Shown here in pieces: positions 10,642-18,657 of a stretch of DNA of 64,000 nt. The DNA comes from an uncultured Tessaracoccus sp. (GTDB taxonomy: Bacteria; Actinomycetota; Actinomycetes; Propionibacteriales; Propionibacteriaceae). Position 1 is the first letter of the stretch, and each line of letters starts with the position of its first letter. Where the stretch lies: assembly GCF_947255005.1 (NCBI RefSeq), contig NZ_CAMYFI010000006.1, positions 5,876-69,875 of the forward strand. The letters are read 5' to 3'. Position numbers and translations under genes: made by a program. The notes beneath the pieces are model-generated. The model was not told the origin of the DNA, did not search any database, and saw only the letters and a list, made by a program, of their open reading frames with translations.

Positions 10642-12102
10642 TCAGTGCTCCCGTGACTCGGCGACCTTGGGGTTGATGGATCCGTCGTGGGTGGCCGCGG
10701 CCTGATCCCACTTCGAGCCGGGTCGGCGCTTCGCGGCCCAGCCCTCAGCATTGTGTTGGTGCCCACGAGCGACGGCAAGCGCGCCGGCGGGGACATCGTC
10801 GGTGACCGCCGATCCTGCGGCGACGAAGGCGCCGGGGGCGATGTCGACGGGTGCGACGAGTACCGAGTTGGAGCCGACGAAGGCGTCCTTGCCGACGTGG
10901 GTGGTGTACTTCTTCTCGCCGTCGTAGTTGGCGAAGATGGTGCCGGCGCCAATGTTGACACCCTCGTCGATGATCGCGTCGCCGCAGTAGGTGAGGTGCG
11001 GCACCTTCGCCGTCGGGGCGATCTTGGCGTTCTTCGTTTCGACGAACGCGCCGATCTTGCCGTCGGCACCCAGAATGGTGCCGGGGCGGAGGTAGCTGAA
11101 CGGGCCGACGGTGGCCCCCTCACCGATGACCGCGAACGAGCCGTGCGTGCGGATGACTTCGGCATTCGCGCCAACCTCGACGTCCATGAGCGTGGTGCTG
11201 GGGCCGATGATGGCTCCCTCGCCGATGGTAGTTGCGCCCTGCAAGATGGTGCCCGGGTGGAGCACGACGTCTTGGGCAAGGTCGACGTCGACGTCAACCC
11301 AGGTGGAGGTGGGATCGATGATGGTGACGCCCTGGCGCATCCACTCGTCGAGGATGCGGCGGTTCATTTCAGCGTTCATGCGGGCGAGCTGGACGCGGTC
11401 GTTGACGCCTTCAACCTGCCACAGGTCTTCTGTAACGTATGCCCCCACTTGCTGGCCAGTGCCGTTGGCGTGAGTGAGCACGTCGGTGAGGTAAAGCTCG
11501 CCCTGGGCGTTGTCGGAGTTGAGGTTGGCGAGGCCGGCTCGCAGCGTCTCGGCGTCGAAGACGTAGATGCCGGAGTTGATTTCGGTGATGGCGCGCTGCT
11601 CTTCCGTCGCGTCCTTGTGCTCGACGATGCCGCGCACGCGGTCGCCGTCGCGGAGGATGCGCCCGTAGCCGGTGGGGTCGTCGACGTTGGCGGTCATCAC
11701 CGTGACGGCGTTACTGTGGGAGCGGTGTACGGCCACGAGCTGGCGGAGGGTGTCGCCCGTGAGCATCGGGACGTCAGCGTAGGTGACGACGACATCGCCT
11801 TGGATGTGCTCTAGGCCGGCCAGTCCGCATTGGACCGCGTGACCGGTGCCGCGCTGTTCGTCTTGGACTTGCGAGGTGACCGACTCATTGAGGCGTCCGA
11901 GTTCTTCGACGACCTGCTCGCGCTTGTTGCCCACCACGACGACGAGGTGCTCCGGGTCGAGCGCAGCGGCAGCGGAGACTGCGAAGCTGAGCATGGTTTT
12001 GCCGGCTACTTCGTGCAGCACCTTAGATTTCTTCGATTTCATCCTGGTGCCGCCACCTGCAGCGAGGACAACGACTGCGGATACTGGTGCGAGATCAGTC
12101 AA
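10642..12102 (-). CDS. glmU: Bifunctional GlmU: GlcNAc-1-P uridyltransferase and GlcN-1-P acetyltransferase
   Basis: Produces UDP-GlcNAc for peptidoglycan. The N-terminal nucleotidyltransferase shows VVLAAGGGTRMKSKKSKVLH and the YADVPML segment. The C-terminal half is a left-handed beta-helix of hexapeptide repeats (for example TVGPFSYLRPG, KIGAFVETKNA). The product is 486 aa, full length. The start is a TTG at 12102 preceded by AGGAG seven bases upstream. It is the first gene of glmU-prs-crcB1-crcB2. Confidence 0.97.
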   Translation of the reverse strand: MTDLAPVSAVVVLAAGGGTRMKSKKSKVLHEVAGKTMLSFAVSAAAALDPEHLVVVVGNKREQVVEELGRLNESVTSQVQDEQRGTGHAVQCGLAGLEHIQGDVVVTYADVPMLTGDTLRQLVAVHRSHSNAVTVMTANVDDPTGYGRILRDGDRVRGIVEHKDATEEQRAITEINSGIYVFDAETLRAGLANLNSDNAQGELYLTDVLTHANGTGQQVGAYVTEDLWQVEGVNDRVQLARMNAEMNRRILDEWMRQGVTIIDPTSTWVDVDVDLAQDVVLHPGTILQGATTIGEGAIIGPSTTLMDVEVGANAEVIRTHGSFAVIGEGATVGPFSYLRPGTILGADGKIGAFVETKNAKIAPTAKVPHLTYCGDAIIDEGVNIGAGTIFANYDGEKKYTTHVGKDAFVGSNSVLVAPVDIAPGAFVAAGSAVTDDVPAGALAVARGHQHNAEGWAAKRRPGSKWDQAAATHDGSINPKVAESREH

Positions 12103-12187
12103 GAGCGCTCCTAACTCCGGCGTGCGCTACTCACTCTACTGCGCATTGCGTCCCTGTGTCTTAGATCAGCGACTTACCTCGACCACC

Positions 12188-12276
12188 CCTTCCTCGACTA
12201 GATACACACCAGAAGCCCAGAACAGACGATTTGGGGCTAACAACGCAGCCTGGTGTGTAGCTAGTCAAGCTGGCGT
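12188..12276. repeat. Hairpin repeat H4, left copy of an 89-bp direct repeat
   Basis: This segment is repeated at 13328-13416 with two substitutions. It folds into a stem of about 19 bp (arms near 12194-12212 and 12251-12269, two mismatches) around a loop containing CGATTTGGGGC. Together with the other copy it brackets the lipoprotein gene at 12441-13319. Confidence 0.85.
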
Positions 12277-12440
12277 GTAGGTACAGCCTTGCCGAGGTGC
12301 CCCGTACCGCTGCTCAGGCAGCCTTTCCAGTACCCAGGCACTACCCGGTCCTTGATTTCTGCAAAACAAGTGGAGGAGTGGTGCTCTCAAGACGTGCTAT
12401 AGGCTGAGGAAGCAAGCAAACTGGAGAGGATGCTGGATCA

Positions 12441-13319
12441 ATGACCGCACACCGTATGCCCACAGTAGTGGTGGCTGCTCTCCTCATGGTCACTACCGTG
12501 GCTTGTAGTGGAAGCTCTTCGCCTAAGAGTTCTTCGCCAGCGTCCGAACCACCGTCCTTACCCATGCTCCTCGACGAAGTCTCCAGACACACCACTGCAC
12601 TCAGCCAGATAGTGGTGAAACCAGACAAGGTCTCTGCCGTCACCGATGGGCCAGAGGGACAGCAGGCGTGGAACCTCAATAACACCAGTGTGGATCCCTT
12701 CCCGGTCGAGCACCGCGGGCCCTCGGTTGCTTGGAAGGATCTGGACGGTGACATTCTCGCGGCAGAACTGCAGCGGATCCAAGAAAGCTGTGGCCGCGAG
12801 GAAGCTACGTGGAGCCAAGCGGATATCTTATCTGCTACAGCCTCCGTGCTGACCGTGTATTGCGCCGGTCAGGTCCCCCCTGCCCCAGCATCGCAGACTT
12901 GGTGGAATGGGCACCCGGTGCCGGACATCTCGGCACTCACCAGTCTTGAGCGCTGGCAGCTGGCGCTGGACGTCGCCGCAGACGTCGCTCCGCAGGGTTC
13001 CATCAACGAGATAGTATTCGACGGACACACCGTAGCGGTGCAAACCACAACCCCTACGTGCGCTCTGCATGTTGTGCTCGGTGGTGATCAACGCCCCGTC
13101 GTTTGGGCCTGCTTTACTCCGACGGTTCGACCCGGAATATCACAGGATTTCAAGAATGCGGACGAATTACTCGCAAAACAACATGAGGCGATGGATTCCG
13201 CTGGCATCGTCAGTGAGGCCGACACCGAAGTACGACTAGCCCCAGACGTGCGGAATACGAAGATCGAAATCTCAGTCAGGCAGGGAACTCGGTCCGCTTC
13301 TGAGCCGTTGACCCGCTAA
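12441..13319 (+). CDS. Putative secreted lipoprotein, function unknown
   Basis: A 292-aa product with a signal sequence (MTAHRMPTVVVAALLMVT) and a cysteine in TVACSGSSS consistent with a lipobox, then a Ser/Pro-rich linker. The ATG at 12441 has GGAGAGGA upstream. No known domain is recognised in the mature part; several cysteines (ESCGREE, VYCAGQ, TPTCAL, WACFTP) could form disulfides outside the cell. It is transcribed opposite to glmU and sits between two near-identical 89-bp hairpin repeats, which suggests gain as a cassette. Confidence 0.7.
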   Translation: MTAHRMPTVVVAALLMVTTVACSGSSSPKSSSPASEPPSLPMLLDEVSRHTTALSQIVVKPDKVSAVTDGPEGQQAWNLNNTSVDPFPVEHRGPSVAWKDLDGDILAAELQRIQESCGREEATWSQADILSATASVLTVYCAGQVPPAPASQTWWNGHPVPDISALTSLERWQLALDVAADVAPQGSINEIVFDGHTVAVQTTTPTCALHVVLGGDQRPVVWACFTPTVRPGISQDFKNADELLAKQHEAMDSAGIVSEADTEVRLAPDVRNTKIEISVRQGTRSASEPLTR

Positions 13320-13327
13320 CTGCAGCG

Positions 13328-13416
13328 CCTTCCTCGACTAGATACACACCAGAAGCCCAGAACAGACGATTTGGGGCTAACAACGCAGCCTGGTGTGTAT
13401 CTAGTCGAGCTGGCGT
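13328..13416. repeat. Hairpin repeat H5, right copy of the 89-bp direct repeat
   Basis: Nearly identical to 12188-12276 (spacing 1140 bp). In this copy the 19-bp stem CTCGACTAGATACACACCA is perfectly paired with its partner downstream. The loop contains the shared CGATTTGGGG motif, the reverse complement of CCCCAAATCG and similar to loops of the hairpins at 13647 and 20291. Confidence 0.88.
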
Positions 13417-13458
13417 TCACCCAGTCGAGCAACCGCGCCGAAACTCATCGTCGCGGAC

Positions 13459-13540
13459 TGGCACCCCGGGTGGGAGTCGAACCCACTTCGCTAATCCTGA
13501 TTCAAAGTCAGGCGGGCCCTGCCGAAAGACCAACCGGGGT
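13459..13540 (-). tRNA. tRNA-Gln(TTG), CCA encoded, unusually long
   Basis: The cloverleaf reads: acceptor ACCCCGG/CCGGGGT, D arm GGTC...GGCC, anticodon arm CCTGA-CTTTGAA-TCAGG giving anticodon TTG, T arm GTGGG-TTCGACT-CCCAC, discriminator G and an encoded CCA. The gene is 82 nt, several more than usual, because two bases separate the D and anticodon stems and the variable region is about 9 nt. All four stems pair, so it is probably functional. Confidence 0.85.
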
Positions 13541-13565
13541 ATCGCCCCTCGAAGGGGCTCACAGC

Positions 13566-13594
13566 AGTGTATTGCAGCCTGGCCATACTGACCA
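13566..13594 (-). promoter_or_regulatory. Likely promoter of tRNA-Gln
   Basis: On the minus strand a TGGTCA -35 box (13594-13589), a 17-bp spacer and a TACACT -10 box (13571-13566) precede the tRNA 5' end by about 25 bp. Confidence 0.5.
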
Positions 13595-13646
13595 CTTCTC
13601 CGGCGAGCCGGCGCGTTGGACGTCGCATGAGAGGCTGCGCGTGCTC

Positions 13647-13726
13647 AACTGCAAAACTCGCCAACAGTGCTCGCTCACACCCCAAAAAGCGGCGGTTTGG
13701 AGCATCTGTTGGCGAGTTTTGCAGTT
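13647..13726. repeat. Long intergenic hairpin H6 (21-bp perfect stem)
   Basis: Arms 13647-13667 and 13706-13726 are perfect inverted repeats around a 38-nt loop with ACCCCAAAAAGCGG. The stem differs from H1 (1330-1413) by one base that is changed on both arms, so pairing is kept. It lies upstream of tagI in a gene-free gap of about 280 bp that otherwise holds only the tRNA-Gln promoter. Confidence 0.87.
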
Positions 13727-13820
13727 TTTGCTCGGGCGCCCGAGTTTTCCACAGATTGCTTTCCGGATGGGAATCCAGCAGTGCTCGCAGCCATAGTGAA
13801 GATGAGGAAGGAGACAGAAG

Positions 13821-14378
13821 GTGACAATCAGATGCTTCGGAACAGGGGACGCGCTCTACGAGCGCTACCACGACGAGGAGTGGGGCCGCCCGCTCGCGCT
13901 GAGCCCCGATGAACGCGAGCTCTTCGAGAGGCTCGCCCTGGAAGGCTTCCAGTCGGGGTTGAGCTGGCTCACGGTGCTGCGCAAACGCGCAGCATTCCGG
14001 CGGGCGTTTCACGAGTTTGCACCCGATGTGGTCGCTGGATACACGCAAGCCGACATCGCGCGTCTGATGAGCGATGCCGCCATCATTCGCAATGAGCGAA
14101 AGATTCGCGCAGCTATCCGCAACGCCGGGACGCTCGTCGAGTTGCATGCCGCGGGTGGGTCGCTCATGAGCCTGCTCGAAGAGCACCGCCCGGCTGAGCA
14201 TCGTCGGCCACCCACGCCAGCGGAAGCGCCTGGGCAATCGGTCGAGTCGATCGCACTGGCGAAACGCCTGAAGCAGCTCGGTTTCGTGTTCGTCGGACCG
14301 GTCACCATGTACGCCTTGATGCAGGCCGTCGGGGTCGTCGACGACCACGCCGAGAACTGCTGGCTCGTGGCGGGGTGA
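13821..14378 (+). CDS. tag: DNA-3-methyladenine glycosylase I
   Basis: Excises 3-methyladenine from alkylated DNA. TIRCFGTGDALYERYHDEEWG at the N-terminus carries the zinc-ligand Cys and His, and DDHAENCW at the C-terminus supplies the second His and Cys of the zinc snap. LEGFQSGLSWLTVLRKR is the conserved HhH-family segment. The GTG start at 13821 has AAGGAG seven bases upstream. The product is 185 aa, normal length. It stands alone before a TetR gene. Confidence 0.95.
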   Translation: MTIRCFGTGDALYERYHDEEWGRPLALSPDERELFERLALEGFQSGLSWLTVLRKRAAFRRAFHEFAPDVVAGYTQADIARLMSDAAIIRNERKIRAAIRNAGTLVELHAAGGSLMSLLEEHRPAEHRRPPTPAEAPGQSVESIALAKRLKQLGFVFVGPVTMYALMQAVGVVDDHAENCWLVAG

Positions 14379-14414
14379 GTGCAATTTCTCGTCTGATGGG
14401 TCAAGATGGGGTGC

Positions 14415-15092
14415 ATGGCAACCACTACGCAGCGCCCACGCGCCCGTCGTCCGCGAGTTCGGATGACCGCAGCCGAGCGCCGCGAGCAGCTCATCCGGGT
14501 GTCGCGAGAATTGTTTGCCAACCGCGGGTTCGAGGGAACGTCGGTGGAAGAAATTGCCGCCTCGGCCGGGGTCTCAAAACCCGTGGTGTACGAGCACTTT
14601 GGGGGCAAGGAAGGCATCTATGCCGTCGTCGTCGACAGAGAGACGCGCGCCCTCCATGACGCCATCCATGAGGCCATCACCACGCCCGGTGCACGTTCAC
14701 GCGAGCTGCTCGAGCGCGGTGCCCTCGCGTTGCTCGATTACATCGACGAGTGCCCCGACGGGTTTCGCATCCTGGCACGGGATTCGTCGCTGACCGAACC
14801 CACGGGCTCGTTCGCGTCGATCCTGTCGGACATCGCGTCACAGGTGGAAGACATCCTCGGCAGGCAGTTCGAGCGTCTCGGGCATGACCCCAGGTTTGCG
14901 GGCCTGTACGCGCAGGCGCTGGTGGGGCTCGTCGCACAAACCGGGCATCGGTGGCTCGATCACCGCGAACCGGAGAAGACGGTCGTCGCGCGGCATCTGG
15001 TGAACCTCGCCTGGAATGGGATGGCCAATCTGAAGCCAGATCCGCACCTGCTGGTCGAGCTCATCGAGGAACAGCGTCAAGCCAACGACTGA
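14415..15092 (+). CDS. TetR-family transcriptional regulator
   Basis: The N-terminal HTH (about residues 20-65) reads REQLIRVSRELFANRGFEG, then VEEIAASAGVSKPVVYEHFG, the classic TetR DNA-binding module. The rest is an all-helical ligand and dimer domain. An ATG at 14415 is preferred over one three codons earlier. The gene converges on ispE with only 3 bp between the stops. Ligand and targets cannot be told; actinobacterial relatives often act on lipid or efflux genes. Confidence 0.85.
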   Translation: MATTTQRPRARRPRVRMTAAERREQLIRVSRELFANRGFEGTSVEEIAASAGVSKPVVYEHFGGKEGIYAVVVDRETRALHDAIHEAITTPGARSRELLERGALALLDYIDECPDGFRILARDSSLTEPTGSFASILSDIASQVEDILGRQFERLGHDPRFAGLYAQALVGLVAQTGHRWLDHREPEKTVVARHLVNLAWNGMANLKPDPHLLVELIEEQRQAND

Positions 15093-15095
15093 CGA

Positions 15096-15998
15096 CTAGT
15101 CGTGCACCACTTGGGCTCCAGCGACGGGGCCCGTCGACACCCGCACCGTGCGCACACCCGAAAACAGTGCGAGCTGCTTGCTGAGTGCCTCGGCGTCACG
15201 TTCAGAGGTGGTCAGAAACGCGCAGGTGGGGCCGGAGCCGGACACCACTGCACCGAGTGCACCGTGTTCGAGCCCGAGCTGGAGCGTGTGCTGCAGCGTC
15301 GGCTGGAGGTTGATGGCGGCACGCTGGAGGTCGTTCGTGAGGTGGGCACCGACGGCGTGCGCGTCGCCGGCGTGCAGTGCTTCGAGCAACTGCGTCGGGA
15401 TGTCGGTGGGTTGCGGCTGTGAGATGCGGTCGAACTCTTTGAACACTGCCGGGGTAGACAGCCCGCTGTGCGACAGCGCAAACACCCAGTGGAACGCGCC
15501 CGTCGTCGCGATGGGTTCCAGTATCTCGCCCCTGCCGCTGCCGTGCGCGGTGCCGCCCATGAGTAGGAACGGCACGTCGGAACCCAACTGCGCACCGAGC
15601 TGCCGGAGCACATCACGAGGAGCGTGCACGCCCCACAGTTCGCTGCACGCGAGGAGTGTGCCGGCCGCGTCTGCGGAACCGCCCGCCATGCCTCCCGCCA
15701 CGGGAATGCGCTTGCGGATACTGATGGCCGCGCCTGCATCGTCTATGCCGAAGTGGCTCGCCACCAGCTTGGCGGCGCGCATCGCGAGGTTGGTGTCATC
15801 GACGGGAAGGAAGCCGGCGCCCTCGCCGTGGAAGGACAGGCGGAACTGTCCTGGTTCGGCGCGTTCGACGGTGATGAGGTCGTTCAGCGACACGGCCTGG
15901 AAGATGGTGCCGAGCAGGTGGTAGCCCTCAGCATCAGTCTCGCCCACGCGCAGCGCGAGGTTGACCTTGCCAGGCACCCGAACCCGAACCGTCGACAT
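15096..15998 (-). CDS. ispE: 4-diphosphocytidyl-2-C-methyl-D-erythritol kinase
   Basis: GHMP kinase of the MEP isoprenoid pathway. RVPGKVNLALRVG near the N-terminus and the ATP loop PVAGGMAGGSADAAG are diagnostic, and GAVVSGSGPTC is GHMP motif 3. The product is 300 aa. It follows rsmA on the same strand with a 9-bp gap, the order seen in actinobacteria (ksgA-ispE). Confidence 0.96.
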   Translation of the reverse strand: MSTVRVRVPGKVNLALRVGETDAEGYHLLGTIFQAVSLNDLITVERAEPGQFRLSFHGEGAGFLPVDDTNLAMRAAKLVASHFGIDDAGAAISIRKRIPVAGGMAGGSADAAGTLLACSELWGVHAPRDVLRQLGAQLGSDVPFLLMGGTAHGSGRGEILEPIATTGAFHWVFALSHSGLSTPAVFKEFDRISQPQPTDIPTQLLEALHAGDAHAVGAHLTNDLQRAAINLQPTLQHTLQLGLEHGALGAVVSGSGPTCAFLTTSERDAEALSKQLALFSGVRTVRVSTGPVAGAQVVHD

Positions 15999-16007
15999 GT
16001 CGCCAAT

Positions 16008-16892
16008 CTAGCGGTTCTGCGTGTCATGCGGGGTGCCCGCAGCAGATGTCGGTAACTGCTGGGCGATGGCCGCGAACTGGCCGACGGTGAGCGTCTCGCC
16101 TCGCGCTTCGGGAGTGATCCCCGCGGATTCGATGGCCGCGCTCGCCGCCGACGACGAACCAAACAATGGTGCCAGCGCGGCGCGAAGCATCTTTCGACGC
16201 TGCGCAAAAGCTGCATCGATCACCGCGAAGGTGGCGGAGCGCGAGCCTTCCGGGGGCTCGCGGCGAGTGAGCTGCACGAGTCCGGAGTCGACGTTCGGCC
16301 GCGGCCAGAACACGGCTGGTCCGACGGTGCCTACTCGCTGCGCGTCGGCATACCACGCCACCTTGGCCGACGGGACCCCGTACACCTTCGAGCCGGGGCC
16401 AGCAACGAGGCGGTCGGCCACCTCCAGCTGCACCATCACGAGCCCGCGGCTCCACCCTGGAAACAGCTCCAGCAACCGCAGCAGCACGGGTACCGACACG
16501 TTGTACGGCAGATTCGCAACGACGGCGGTCGGCGCACGCCCGGGCAACTCGTCGATTTCCAGTGCGTCGGCGTGGACCACCGCCAACCGGGTGGCGGCCT
16601 CGTCGCCGAGACGCTCGCGAGCGGTTTGCGGCAAGCGTGCGGCAAGCGTGTCCTCGATCTCGACGGCGGTGACGCTCGCCCCGGTCTCCAGCAGCCCGAG
16701 CGTGAGGGAACCGAGGCCAGGGCCGATCTCGAGCACCTGGTCTGCGGCAGCGATGCCGGACATCGCGACGATGCGCCGCACGGTGTTGGGATCGTGGACG
16801 AAGTTTTGGCCGCGCTGTTTCGTCGGGCGAAGATCCAATTCGTCGGCGAGTGCGCGGATAGTCGCCGGGCCCAGCAACCCCGTGTCAGTCAT
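16008..16892 (-). CDS. rsmA: 16S rRNA (adenine1518/1519-N6)-dimethyltransferase
   Basis: KsgA dimethylates two adjacent adenines in 16S rRNA helix 45. [17 protein letters not shown], the SAM motif [11 protein letters not shown] and the catalytic NLPYNVS are all present. The product is 294 aa, full length. The start overlaps the tatD stop by 8 bp. In mycobacteria an rpfB gene lies between tatD and ksgA; it is absent here. Confidence 0.96.
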   Translation of the reverse strand: MTDTGLLGPATIRALADELDLRPTKQRGQNFVHDPNTVRRIVAMSGIAAADQVLEIGPGLGSLTLGLLETGASVTAVEIEDTLAARLPQTARERLGDEAATRLAVVHADALEIDELPGRAPTAVVANLPYNVSVPVLLRLLELFPGWSRGLVMVQLEVADRLVAGPGSKVYGVPSAKVAWYADAQRVGTVGPAVFWPRPNVDSGLVQLTRREPPEGSRSATFAVIDAAFAQRRKMLRAALAPLFGSSSAASAAIESAGITPEARGETLTVGQFAAIAQQLPTSAAGTPHDTQNR

Positions 16893-17748
16893 CGTCGCCC
16901 CAGCGGCCGCCGTAGGCGGCCCAGGTGTTCTCAGTCACCTGCGTGCAGAACTCGGTGAGGTCGATGTCGAGGAGGTCTGCCAGGAAGCGCACGGTGTGCG
17001 GAATGAGGTAGGGCGCGTTGGGTTTGCCGCGCTCCGGCTTCGGCGTGAGGTAGGGGGCGTCGGTTTCGACGAGGATCTTCTCCAGCGGCGTCACGTGGGC
17101 GGCTTCACGAAGGTTCGGTGCGGATCCGAAGGTCACCACGCCCGGGTACGACAGCCAGAACCCGTGCTCCACGCAGGCGGTCGCGAAATCGGCGTCCCCG
17201 GAGAAGCAGTGCATGACGGTGCGCTCGGGGGCGCCTTCGTCGTCGAACACCCGGAGGATGTCGTCGTGGGCCTCGCGGTCGTGGATAACCAGCGTCTTGT
17301 TGTGCTGCTTGGCCCACTGAATGTGCCGACGAAACGAGCGCTCCTGCGCACGTTTGCCGTCGTCATCGCGGGTTCGGTAGTAGTCGAGCCCGGTTTCACC
17401 GACGGCAGTGGCATCGGGCACCATGCGCTCGATCTCCGCGAGAGTCGCCTCGAACGGCTCATCACCATCGCGCGTGGCGATGACCGCGGCATCGTTCGGA
17501 TGCAGCGCGACGGCGGCCGCCACACAAGGCTGTGCTGCGGCCAGCTCGAGGGCATGACGGGAGCTGGCCACGTCGTAGCCGACGTCGACGATGTGCGTCA
17601 CGTTCACCTGGGCGGCCAGCGCGAGCGACTCACCCGGCTTTAGTTTCGACATGTGCCAGGTGGTGGAGGTGTGGGTGTGGTTGTCGACGATGCCTCGCGG
17701 CAGCGGTTCTGGCAGGGCCGGCAAACCCAACTCTTCCAGCACGTTCAT
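16885..17748 (-). CDS. tatD: TatD-family metal-dependent deoxyribonuclease
   Basis: A TIM-barrel hydrolase with 3'-5' DNase activity in characterised relatives. Metal ligands are visible as DNHTHTSTT near the N-terminus, [17 protein letters not shown] and MHCFSGD. The product is 287 aa. The ATG overlaps the rsmI stop by 4 bp (ATGA) and its end overlaps rsmA, so rsmI-tatD-rsmA-ispE is one operon. Confidence 0.94.
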   Translation of the reverse strand: MNVLEELGLPALPEPLPRGIVDNHTHTSTTWHMSKLKPGESLALAAQVNVTHIVDVGYDVASSRHALELAAAQPCVAAAVALHPNDAAVIATRDGDEPFEATLAEIERMVPDATAVGETGLDYYRTRDDDGKRAQERSFRRHIQWAKQHNKTLVIHDREAHDDILRVFDDEGAPERTVMHCFSGDADFATACVEHGFWLSYPGVVTFGSAPNLREAAHVTPLEKILVETDAPYLTPKPERGKPNAPYLIPHTVRFLADLLDIDLTEFCTQVTENTWAAYGGRWGDDD

Positions 17749-18587
17749 GATCGTCCTTCCTTCTCGGCGACGGCTGCGGCGTAGAGGTCCTTGCGGCGGC
17801 TTCCGGTGATCGATGCCACCTCAGCCACGGCCGCCGAGAGTTTCATACCCGAATCTATCCGGGCGCGAACCAGGCTGAGCGCATCCTCCGGCTCCATCTC
17901 GACGACGCTAGCCCCTTCAATCACCACGGTGCATTCGCCCCGCACGCCGTCGCGCGCCCAGCGCAGGGCCTCGTCGAGGGTGCCGCGAAATACCTCCTCG
18001 TGGGGTTTCGTGAGCTCGCGGCAACACGCGACGCGGCGGTCACCGCCCAGCGCCGCGACGGCGTCGGCGAGAAATTCCTCCAGCCGGTGGGGCGCTTCGA
18101 ACAGCACCATGGTGCGCTCTTCGGTGGCAAGCGCGTCGAGCCGTCGACGCCGCTCTCCGGCTTTGCGCGGCAGGAACCCCTCGAAGCAGAAGCGGTCGAC
18201 GGGCAGCCCTGAGACAGCGAGCGCGGTGAGCACCGCGGAAGGGCCGGGTAGGGCGGTCACGCGCAGTCCGGCTTCGAGAAACGCGGTAACGACGCGATAG
18301 CCGGGGTCGGATACCGACGGCATGCCGGCGTCGGTGATGAGCGCGACGGTCGCGCCGGCGCGGGCTGCGTCGACGAGTTCCGGCGTGCGCTGCGATTCGT
18401 TGCCCTCGAAATACGACACGATGCGCCCGTTCGCGGTGATGCCCAGCCGGCGCAGCAGTGTGACCGCGCGACGTGTGTCCTCGGCCGCGACGACGTCGGC
18501 ATTCGTGAGTAGCTCCCGCAACGCGTCGCTGGCGTCCCGGCTCGACCCGATGGGGGTGGCCGCCAGGATCAAAACACCGTCGGACAT
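17745..18587 (-). CDS. rsmI: 16S rRNA (cytidine1402-2'-O)-methyltransferase
   Basis: Tetrapyrrole-methylase-fold enzyme modifying C1402 in the ribosomal P site. GVLILAATPIGSSRDAS, AAEDTR and LITDAGMPSVSDPGYR are family signatures, and CFEGFLPRKAGERR follows. The product is 280 aa. It is divergent from pmt with about 70 bp between the starts, matching Rv1003/Rv1002c in M. tuberculosis. Confidence 0.95.
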   Translation of the reverse strand: MSDGVLILAATPIGSSRDASDALRELLTNADVVAAEDTRRAVTLLRRLGITANGRIVSYFEGNESQRTPELVDAARAGATVALITDAGMPSVSDPGYRVVTAFLEAGLRVTALPGPSAVLTALAVSGLPVDRFCFEGFLPRKAGERRRRLDALATEERTMVLFEAPHRLEEFLADAVAALGGDRRVACCRELTKPHEEVFRGTLDEALRWARDGVRGECTVVIEGASVVEMEPEDALSLVRARIDSGMKLSAAVAEVASITGSRRKDLYAAAVAEKEGRS

Positions 18588-18644
18588 ACGCCCAGCCTAT
18601 CGCCGACAGCCGGGCGGGAGCCGCCCACTGTTCACGCGACTGGT

Positions 18645-18650
18645 TACACT
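18645..18650 (+). promoter_or_regulatory. -10 box of a leaderless pmt transcript
   Basis: TACACT ends 7 nt before the GTG start of pmt, so transcription should begin at or next to the start codon. There is no ribosome-binding site before the GTG, consistent with a leaderless mRNA. Confidence 0.55.
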
Positions 18651-18657
18651 CAGCTGC

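Noticed and set aside
13544..13558. Intrinsic terminator GCCCC-TCGAA-GGGGC
   Set aside because: Five-base-pair stem without a T-run, and it lies in the tRNA-Gln 5' leader, so a terminator role is unsupported.
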